Shown: positions 9,088 to 16,800 of the stretch, piece by piece
How positions within the stretch are numbered: the first letter of the stretch is position 1
Layout of the letters: each line of letters opens with the position of its first letter
Origin: Hydrogenophaga sp.
GTDB taxonomy: Bacteria > Pseudomonadota > Gammaproteobacteria > Burkholderiales > Burkholderiaceae_C
DNA: 64,000 bases
Direction: 5' to 3'
Assembly (NCBI RefSeq): GCF_019264445.1
Contig: NZ_JAHVAB010000084.1
Location: 62,001-126,000, forward strand
The notes under the pieces: model-generated
What the model saw: the letters and a program-made list of their open reading frames with translations, nothing else
Database searches by the model: none
Told to the model about the DNA's origin: nothing
Program-made: the position numbers and the translations under genes

Positions 9088-9114
9088 AAAAAGCCACCTT
9101 CGGGTGGCTTTTTT
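9088..9114 (+). terminator. Rho-independent terminator after livJ
   Basis: A stem of AAAAAGCCACC and GGTGGCTTTTTT closes on a stable TTCG tetraloop and ends in a T run. It lies 22 bases past the livJ stop codon and is symmetric enough to work in both directions. Confidence 0.92.
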
Positions 9115-9213
9115 CATGGAGAAAGCAGGGCGATGTCCTACAGCGCCTGTGAGCGGTTCTGTTTATCTTTGGTGGATGGCCCAGTGAGAGGGCCTCAACC
9201 CACGGAGATACAC

Positions 9214-9666
9214 ATGGACAACCTGTACGAAGCACTTCGCGAGAGTCACGACACACAGCGCGCGCTGTGCCGCCAGTTGGTGCGCATCAAGCCAGACAAC
9301 CCTCGCGCCCTGGAGGTGTTCAATGCACTGCGGGTGGAGTTGGCAGCGCACGCGGCGGCAGAGGAGCGCTTCCTCTATGCACCCATGCTGCTGGACGACA
9401 TGGGCCTGAAGTCGTCGCGGCACGCGCTGGCCGAACACCATGAGATTGATGAATGCGTTGAGGCGCTGGCTGCGGCTCGTCAGCGCCCGAAAGCCTGGCT
9501 TGAATGCGCTAAAAAGTTGTCGCACGAGGTACACCACCATCTGAAAGAGGAGGAGACCAAGTTTTTTCAACTGTCTGGGAAAATTCTCACCGAGCGTCAG
9601 AAGGTGACGCTTGCTGCCAAATACCGACGGGACCTGCAGCGGATGCGGCGAGCAGGCGCTGCGTAG
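9214..9666 (+). CDS. Hemerythrin HHE cation-binding domain protein
   Basis: A 150-residue all-helical protein with the His/Glu pattern of a di-iron HHE domain: AHAAAEERFLY, LAEHHEIDE and HEVHHHLKEEE. Such proteins bind oxygen or take part in iron or nitrosative stress handling. The exact role is not readable from the sequence. The start at 9214 is preceded by CGGAGA at good spacing. The frame extends to 9085, but that part overlaps the livJ terminator and was not used. Confidence 0.82.
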   Translation: MDNLYEALRESHDTQRALCRQLVRIKPDNPRALEVFNALRVELAAHAAAEERFLYAPMLLDDMGLKSSRHALAEHHEIDECVEALAAARQRPKAWLECAKKLSHEVHHHLKEEETKFFQLSGKILTERQKVTLAAKYRRDLQRMRRAGAA

Positions 9667-9850
9667 TCGCTGAGATGGTTCAGAGGGTTCGACAAGTGAG
9701 ATGAGTCCACTGCGCGGAACGTCGAGCCCTTCTGAGGCGCTTAGCCCAGCGCCATGCGGCACATCGCCGCGACCATGCGTGACGCGCGATAATGCGTCGT
9801 ACCGCGTCATTCGCGGCCTATCTTCTTACAGCGCTTGGCAGAGATCTCTC
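9667..9850. other. Gap between hemerythrin and SGNH-like lipoprotein genes
   Basis: These 184 bases form the junction between the housekeeping block and the glycan locus. I see no RNA gene, repeat or clear terminator. The promoter of the following lipoprotein presumably lies here. Confidence 0.4.
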
Positions 9851-11152
9851 ATGACCCCTTCATCACACTCGGCGACATCAACGCGCTCGCGACTGCAGCG
9901 CATCTCGCTTGCATTTCTCTGCCTTTCGGCTCTGAGTGCCTGTGGTGGCGGAGGCGGGGGCTCTGCCTCCCTCGAGAGTACAGCCCAGGTACCGACACCG
10001 GCACCAGCACCCTCTCCGACGCCTGCACCCTCTCCGACACCCGCACCCTCTCCGACGCCCGCGCCTTCTCCGACGCCTGCACCTTCTCCGACGCCCGCTC
10101 CTTCTCCGACGCCCGCGCCTTCATTGGGGGATGCGCGTTCGTCCGCACGGTTGTTCTATTCGGGACACAGTCTCATGGACAACCCCCTTCCCGACTATGT
10201 GGAATCCATCGCACAAAGTCTCAACACCACAGTCGGCTGGAACCAGCAAAACGTGATTGGGTCGCCCATTCGCGTTCGAACTCGCGGCAACGATTCCAAC
10301 GCGTCGTCGTTCCCCGGCTACAGCACTGGCAAAAACCGAGCTGGCTCCAACCTGAATGTGGTGAGCGAGCTGCGTCAACCGCAAACCCTGGGTGGTCAGC
10401 GCTACGACACCTTGGTTCTCACGGAGCGCCACGACATTGTGGGCTCCTTGTTGTGGGAGAACACCGTCGCCTATGCCCGCCATTTCCACGAACGGTTGAT
10501 TGAAGGCAACGCTCAAGCCAACACCTACCTTTATCACTCATGGTTGGGGGTGCCCAACAAAAGTGCGCCCGCGGCATGGGTCAACTACGAACGGGCAATC
10601 GCCCCAGCCTGGCAATGTGTGGCCAGTCGGATCAATCAGTCGCTGCAATCAGAAGGCCGGAGCGATCGTGTGGTGTATCTCCCTGCCGGGCTGGCGCTGG
10701 CCAGTCTTGTTGAACAGGCGACGACACCGGGTAGGAGCGTTGCGGGGGTCACGGGTGCGAGCGCACGTGAAACGATGGACCGACTCTTCGTTGATGACGT
10801 GCACCTCACCTCGATAGGCGCTTATTACATGGCGCTCGTGAACTATGCATCGGTGTACCGCCGTTCACCTGTGGGTGCATGGGCCCCTGCAGGCGTGACG
10901 CCAACCCAAGCGCAAGCCCTGCAGAATGTGGCTTGGCAGGCAGTGGCTTCGCACTACAACTCGTTCACGTCGCCCGATCTGGCTCAGTGCCGTGCGGCGA
11001 TGCGCGACACCGTGTGTGCGGCGTTCTACAACTTCACCGGCCAGCCAGCTCAGACGGCGTCCTGCGTGGGCACCTTTACGTCGACCTCGCAGAGCAACCC
11101 GTTTTACTTCAACGCTGCATCGGATCGAAGCTACTGGTTCCCTGCGCCCTGA
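9851..11152 (+). CDS. SGNH/GDSL-like lipoprotein with a Pro-rich tether
   Basis: A 433-residue protein. Residues about 14-36 are a lipoprotein signal ending in LSAC followed by a Gly run. Residues about 45-90 are a tether with six repeats of SPTPAP. The rest is a globular domain that begins FYSGHSL, reminiscent of the GDS nucleophile block, and has VDDVHLTSIGAYYMALV near the end, like the Asp-x-x-His block V of SGNH hydrolases. It is related to the lipoprotein at 12836-13777, which shares GHSL, the DxxH block and YRRSPVG. SGNH proteins often move or remove acyl groups on glycans, so an exopolysaccharide esterase role is plausible. Catalysis is inferred. An upstream frame extension to 9701 lacks a signal peptide logic and was not used. 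Confidence 0.7.
   Translation: MTPSSHSATSTRSRLQRISLAFLCLSALSACGGGGGGSASLESTAQVPTPAPAPSPTPAPSPTPAPSPTPAPSPTPAPSPTPAPSPTPAPSLGDARSSARLFYSGHSLMDNPLPDYVESIAQSLNTTVGWNQQNVIGSPIRVRTRGNDSNASSFPGYSTGKNRAGSNLNVVSELRQPQTLGGQRYDTLVLTERHDIVGSLLWENTVAYARHFHERLIEGNAQANTYLYHSWLGVPNKSAPAAWVNYERAIAPAWQCVASRINQSLQSEGRSDRVVYLPAGLALASLVEQATTPGRSVAGVTGASARETMDRLFVDDVHLTSIGAYYMALVNYASVYRRSPVGAWAPAGVTPTQAQALQNVAWQAVASHYNSFTSPDLAQCRAAMRDTVCAAFYNFTGQPAQTASCVGTFTSTSQSNPFYFNAASDRSYWFPAP
10013..10120 (+). repeat. Six tandem 18-bp repeats encoding SPTPAP
   Basis: The unit TCTCCGACGCCTGCACCC repeats six times with silent differences, mostly at third positions, and encodes a Pro/Ala linker in the lipoprotein. In-frame units of 18 bases can expand or contract without breaking the gene, so tether length may vary between strains. 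Confidence 0.9.
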
Positions 11153-11247
11153 GGGTTGGCGCAGGTTTCGGCACTGAGGCGCCGTGATGCGTCGCGCGTG
11201 AGCGGCGCGCACACGGTCGTCACGGTGCCTTGTGAGGCTGGGCTTTC

Positions 11248-12702
11248 TCAGTAGGCGTTCTTGCCCACCAGCGCGCCGAGTGTTCGCACCAGGATGGTCA
11301 AATCCAGCCAGAGCGACCAGTTGTTGATGTATTCGATATCGGCCTCGATGCGCTGTTGCATCCGTTCGATCTCGATGGTCTCGCCGCGAAGGCCGCGTAC
11401 CTGGGCCAGCCCAGTGATGCCCGGTTTGATGTTGTGTCGCGCGAAGTAGGCGTCAATGCGTCGCGAATACTCCTCATCGTGCTGTACGGCATGCGGCCGT
11501 GGGCCCACCAGTGACATTTCGCCCTTGAGGACGTTGAACACTTGAGGCAGTTCGTCCAGGCTGGTCCGGCGCAAGAATGCGCCTACGCGGGTGACCCGTG
11601 GATCGTTGCGCTTGGCCTGTTGCACCACGCCCGCCTCGGGTTGGTGGACGAACATGCTGCGGAACTTCCAGATGTGGAATATCTTGCCGCTCCATCCTTT
11701 GCGAGCCTGTCGGAAGAAGATGGGCCCAGGACTGTCGAGCTTCACCGCGGCGGCGATGATCAGCAACAACGGCGAGATCATCAGCAGGATCAGGGACGCC
11801 AGCACAAAGTCTTCGACGGCCTTGAACAAGAGGCGGGTCCCCGTCAGCGGTGTTTCCGAGAGGGTGATGACAGGCAAGCCAGCGATTTCGCGCACGCTGT
11901 GATTGACCAGGAGCACAGAGAAAATGTCTGGAACCCAGTGCACCGCCACATGCCGGTCCAGCAGAACGAAGTACATGTCTTCGATCAGGTAGGACTCGCC
12001 CAGGGGGATGGCAAAGTACACGGTTCGAACGTCGTGGCGGTCGATCACGGCCAGCATTTCATCGAGCGGGCCGATGATGTTGGGCTCCTGAAGCATGGCA
12101 AAGTCGGAGGCTTCGTACAGGTGCGCGCCCGTTTCCCGTGAGCGCCCCTGATCGTTCGGGGAGAGCTCGAGGCACCCCACCACTTTTTGGTTGAGCCAGG
12201 GGTTGCCCGACACCTTGTGCTGCAGATACTTCGCCAGTTTGCCGGTGCCGACGATGAGCACGTTTTCTGCGGGGACGGCGTGCTGCATGATGCGGGTCTG
12301 CACCGCGCGGCTGATGAACTGCAGCGCCAGCTGCAGCACGTAGCCCGATACGTACAACTGCCCCAGAAGCAATCGGGAATAGGCCTCGGTCTGTTTGGTC
12401 ACGAAGCCCACGACCAGCAAAAGCCCATAAGCGAGGGACCACGCCTTGAAAAGCGTCAGCGCCTTGCGCGCCATGCTGCTGTTGCTGCGGTAGACGCCGA
12501 ACTGGTCGTAAGCGAATACCATCCCGATGCCGAGCAACAGAAGAAGAACCGAGTATTCGGCGGTGAGACCGCCAATCTGCTGACGAATCAGCAAGAAGGC
12601 CAATCCCATGACGGCCACAAGATCCAGAAGAGCCTGAACGGCCGTGGAGATGCTGCCGCGTCGTTTGAGGATGGACCGCAGGGGTCTCTTGGGTAGGGCC
12701 AT
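11248..12702 (-). CDS. Undecaprenyl-phosphate sugar-1-phosphate transferase (WcaJ/EpsL-like)
   Basis: A 484-residue polyprenyl glycosylphosphotransferase that starts a glycan repeat unit by placing a hexose-1-phosphate on undecaprenyl phosphate. The N-terminal half has four TM helices and a Rossmann-like domain (NVLIVGTGKLAK). The C-terminal half is the catalytic domain: a membrane helix, then FFRQARKGWSGKIFHIWKFR, RRTSLDELPQ and SLVGPRPHA. Glucose-1-phosphate is the usual substrate of this subgroup, but galactose is possible. The start is uncertain because a frame with alternative starts runs to 12774 and no start has a clear Shine-Dalgarno. It supplies the first step for the Wzx/Wzy genes at the other end of the locus. 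Confidence 0.88.
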   Translation of the reverse strand: MALPKRPLRSILKRRGSISTAVQALLDLVAVMGLAFLLIRQQIGGLTAEYSVLLLLLGIGMVFAYDQFGVYRSNSSMARKALTLFKAWSLAYGLLLVVGFVTKQTEAYSRLLLGQLYVSGYVLQLALQFISRAVQTRIMQHAVPAENVLIVGTGKLAKYLQHKVSGNPWLNQKVVGCLELSPNDQGRSRETGAHLYEASDFAMLQEPNIIGPLDEMLAVIDRHDVRTVYFAIPLGESYLIEDMYFVLLDRHVAVHWVPDIFSVLLVNHSVREIAGLPVITLSETPLTGTRLLFKAVEDFVLASLILLMISPLLLIIAAAVKLDSPGPIFFRQARKGWSGKIFHIWKFRSMFVHQPEAGVVQQAKRNDPRVTRVGAFLRRTSLDELPQVFNVLKGEMSLVGPRPHAVQHDEEYSRRIDAYFARHNIKPGITGLAQVRGLRGETIEIERMQQRIEADIEYINNWSLWLDLTILVRTLGALVGKNAY

Positions 12703-12835
12703 GGTCGCGAGTATAGGTGTGCGGTTGTGATGAAGAGACGTCTTGGAGCCCTCCAGGACGCCCATGCTTCCCAAACGTGCCGATGTTCACGTTTGCAGCG
12801 TCAGGCAGGTGGCGATGACGCCACGGCTGATCCGA

Positions 12836-13777
12836 TCAAAGCCGTTGTTGGACCCCCGTCTTGGGGTAGCGCGTGACGACCTCCCACACGGCTTCCTGCA
12901 TGGCGCGGGCGGTGAGTTCCTCCGGGGCTTTGGCGGTGGTGCCGTCGGCACGTTGCAGCCGATGGGGAAGGCCCACTGGGCTGCGGTGGTAGAGAACCGC
13001 ATAGTGGGTGAGGGCGACAAGGTAGTTGCCCAAGTCATTCAGATGGATGTTGTCCTGTGTGCCATCGGGATTGCGCGCGAACAGATCGTGGCGAGACGAC
13101 AGCCCCGGCATTCCGCCCGCCGCCTCGACGCGCCGAACAAATTGGGCCATCACCTGGCCTGCAGGAATGACATACACCGGTCCGCCGGTGTCGCCATGGG
13201 CCATGCCTTTGGCCAGCAGTTCGCCTTCCCAGTACTGGGTCAGGTCGTTGTCCAGCCGTTGCAGCCATCCTTGCCTGTCATCGAGGCTGTGCCAGGTCTC
13301 ATACAGATAAACGCGGGTGTCTGGGCGGTGCAGGCGCGCCTCACGCGACCACAGCCGCAGGTACTTGGGAGCGTCGAAATGCTCGATGGCGTCGCGAATC
13401 TCGACCATCTCGGTAAGGACGACGGCGTCAAACTCACCGCTGCGCACTGCTGCAAGCGCGTCCTGATAGCGAGGATGGGCGTTTTCCTGTTCAAAGCCGT
13501 TGATGGGTACGTCGGGCTCCCAATGTGACTTCAGCGAAGCGCCCCAACCGAGTTGCGACCGGTGGTCATGGCCCTGGCTGACCAGCTGCTCCAGCATGGC
13601 GGGCATGTCGCGGTTGACCAAACTGTGGCCCAGGTGAAAGACACGAAGTGCCTTGGTGGGGGGCGCCAGCGGCGTCGTGTACATCTGGTCGAGCGCATCC
13701 ACCGACAGGGACTTTTCGAATCCGCAAGCGCCAAGGGCCAACAAGAGCGCCAGCTTGGCAGAGCGCAGGTACAGCAT
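12836..13777 (-). CDS. Second SGNH-like lipoprotein, paralog of the protein at 9851
   Basis: A 313-residue protein with a lipoprotein signal (LALLLALGAC, Cys at about residue 18). Its domain matches the lipoprotein at 9851-11152: FHLGHSLVN near the start, LGWGASLKSH, VVLTEM, VYLYETWHS, and DNIHLNDLGNYLVALTHYAVLYHRSPVG near the end. It lacks the Pro-rich tether. The start at 13777 was chosen because it gives a proper lipobox; the open frame to 14239 runs back into the NRPS. It starts 38 bases after the NRPS stop on the same strand and may be co-transcribed with it. A deacylase or transacylase role on the locus product is an inference. Confidence 0.72.
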   Translation of the reverse strand: MLYLRSAKLALLLALGACGFEKSLSVDALDQMYTTPLAPPTKALRVFHLGHSLVNRDMPAMLEQLVSQGHDHRSQLGWGASLKSHWEPDVPINGFEQENAHPRYQDALAAVRSGEFDAVVLTEMVEIRDAIEHFDAPKYLRLWSREARLHRPDTRVYLYETWHSLDDRQGWLQRLDNDLTQYWEGELLAKGMAHGDTGGPVYVIPAGQVMAQFVRRVEAAGGMPGLSSRHDLFARNPDGTQDNIHLNDLGNYLVALTHYAVLYHRSPVGLPHRLQRADGTTAKAPEELTARAMQEAVWEVVTRYPKTGVQQRL

Positions 13778-13815
13778 GGTGTGTGGTTCTCCGAGCCTGT
13801 GCAGCGAAAGGCCGC

Positions 13816-16800
13816 CTATCCAACGCCTTGCGGCGTGACCGCGAGGTTGTCGCGCTGCGCGCCCGCCAAATGGCGACTCAAGTGGATGGCCAGTTCCGAC
13901 ACATTGGGCATTTCCAATATGTCGGCGTGTTTGCCCGGCACGCGTTCGATCACGATGTGGCTGGCCAGCGCATCCCATCCATAGGCGGCCTGTGTGGAGC
14001 GATCTCCTGCGGCCTGGAAGAAGGCCACAGGCATTTCGCTCGGCTGGGCCTTGTGCTGCCGGATGGCCTGTGCATACACCTGATTGCGACGCCCGCCGGG
14101 TAGTTCCCGCGCGGCATGCAGTTGGGATGCCTGACGGTACAGGTGCATGACGTGCTTCCAGCCGTCTTGTCTGAGCATGCGCCAACGCCGCGCGATGCCC
14201 GCCTTCAGATGTTTCCATCCGCGACCCGGGAATGCGCAATCGAGCATGACCAGCAACCCGATCTTCTCCCCCGCTTGCATCAACCTTTGCGCGACTTCAT
14301 AGGCGAGCACGCCGCCGATGGAGAACCCACCGAGGTAATAGGGACCATGCGGCTGCTGAGCTCGGATGAGTTCCACATAGGCACCGGCCAGCGTGTCGAT
14401 CGAATAGGGCGGCAGAGGGCTCTCCACAGGCAACTCGAGAAGATCAATCTCCTCCTGGGAAAAGAGGCCGTAGACGGGCATGTCGACCGTGATCTGGCGC
14501 GCCAGTTCGCGGTACATCTCGGCGCCAGCCAGCAAGAAAAGCCCGTGCGGTTGCTGCGACGGCCGCAGCAAGGCCATCGATTTGTCGCGCTCCTGACCAT
14601 GGCTCTCAAGTTGCCTAGCCATACCCATGATCGTCGGCTGCTCGAACACCATGGTCAGCCAGACAGGCCGTTGGAATTCGGTTTCCATCCGCCGGATCAT
14701 TCGAACAGCGAGCATCGAATGCCCGCCGAGGTCGAAGAAGTTGTCGTCGATACCGATGTGATCGTTCTGCAGCAATTCTTGCCAGATGGGCAACAGGCGC
14801 CGCTCGGTTTCGGTGCGAGGCGCCTGGCGGCGGCCTTTCGGGATGGCACGGGCACTCGGGCGCGGCAATGCCTGGCGGTTGATCTTGCCGTTGGGGAGCA
14901 CGGGCAAGGCAGACACCTGTTCGATCTGCGACGGCACCATGTGTTCGGGCAACCACTGACGCGCTGTCACCCGAAGGGCATCAAGATCCATCGGTCCATC
15001 GGGCGCCACCAGGTAGGCCACCAGACGCTGGTCACCGGGGCTGTCCTCGCGAACGACCGCCACGCAACGCTGCACGCCAGTCTGGCTGGCCAGAAACGCT
15101 TCGATTTCACCGAGCTCGATGCGAAACCCGCGCAGCTTGACCTGATCGTCCAATCGTCCGCCGTGTTCAAGGGAGCCGTCGTAGCGCCAGCGGCCTCGGT
15201 CTCCCGTGCGATAGCAGCGCTGTTCCTTGAGCTCTGGAATGTGTTCCAGCGTGCGGAAGCGCTCTTCGGTCAGCTCCGGGCGTTGCCAGTAACCATCTGC
15301 GACGCCATCGCCGCCGATCCAGATCTCACCCCACGCACCCACAGGCTGGAGATGGCCAAGCTCGTCCAGAACCAGGATCTGCGTGTTGTCGATCGCCCGT
15401 CCGAGGGAGGTCGGCGTGTCAGCCTCGACCTGCCAGCAGGTGGACCAGACCGTCGTCTCGGTCGGGCCGTACATGTTCCACACCTGGTCGCAGCGCTGCA
15501 GCAGTGCACTGGCGAGCGTCGGCGGCAGGGGCTCCCCGCCGACCAGGGCGCGCAAGCCGGGGGTCTTGCCCCAATCGGCCTCGAGCAACAGGTGCCAGCG
15601 CGAGGGCGTGGCCTGCATCACAGTGACGGCATGCGTGTTGATCAACCGCTTCAAGGCCGCACCGTCGGTGGCTTCCTGGTCTGAGGTCAGCACCACGGTA
15701 GCTCCCACGCTCAATGGCAGCAGCAGTTCAAGCACCGCAATGTCAAAGCCCAGCGTGGTGACGGCGAGCACCCGGTCGCCTGGCCGCAGTCCCGGTTCGC
15801 GGGCCATGCTGACAAGAAAATTGACGACGGCCGCCTGCGGCACGCACACACCCTTGGGACGCCCCGTCGAGCCGGACGTGTAAATCAGGTAAGCCGGCCC
15901 GTGTTCACCGCCGGATTCCAGGGGGGTGGCAGCGGGTACGCTGGTCCAGTCCTGATCCAGGTACAGGCAGGGCGTCTGTGCCATCCGGCTTGGGGTCAGG
16001 GTGGCTGTCGTACCGATGATCAGGGTGAGGCCCGCGTCTTCGATCTGATAGCGAATGCGGTCTTCGGGGTAGGTGGGATCCAGCGGGACATATGTTGCGC
16101 CGCTGCGGATCGTGGCCAGGAGCGCGACGACCAACTCCACCGACCTGGGCAGACACAGCCCAATGCGGCTGCCTGGGCCAAACCCGCGTGTGCGCAAGTG
16201 GGTTGCCAGTTTGCGCGAAGCCTCGTCCAGCTCGGCGTGAGTGACGCGCTGCGCTCCGAACACCAAAGCGATGGCGTCCGGGTTGATCTGCAGACCCTGC
16301 TCGAGGCAGGCTGCCAGCGAGGTGTCCGCCGTGCGTCTCGCCGGGCCTTCACCCCATGCGAGGAGTTGCTGACGGTGCGCGGGGAGCAGCGGGTCCCATT
16401 GCGATACGGCTTTGCTGCTGAACGCTTCGACCGAGTGCAGCATCAACAGCAACTGCTCGCCCATGCGCCTCACCGAATCGGCTTCGAACAAGTCCGTGGC
16501 GTATTCCAGAACGATGGAGTGGTCAAACTGCGGATCGACCACCACGGTGAGGTCGACCTGCGACGCGCGTCGATCCACATCGACGCGAGACCAAGTGCTG
16601 CCACCGAAGTCCACCTCTCGCACAGGCGTGCTCACGAGGTTGAACATCACATTGAACAGGGGGGGCTGCGAGGGCTCGCGCTGGTGATCGAGGGTGCGCA
16701 CCAGCAGCTCAAACGGCAGATCCTGATGCTCGTAGGCCCCCAGAGCTGCCCCTTTGACGCGGCGAAGCACTTCCGTGAAGTCCGGGTCGCCATCGAGCGA

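Noticed and set aside
10013-10120. CRISPR-like tandem repeats
   Set aside because: The units are 18 bp, directly adjoining and in frame in a protein linker; there are no spacers and no cas genes.
12774-12836. Promoter call between the sugar transferase and SGNH-like lipoprotein genes
   Set aside because: A TATACT hexamer near 12710 lies too close to the start and has no matching -35 at 16-18 bases.
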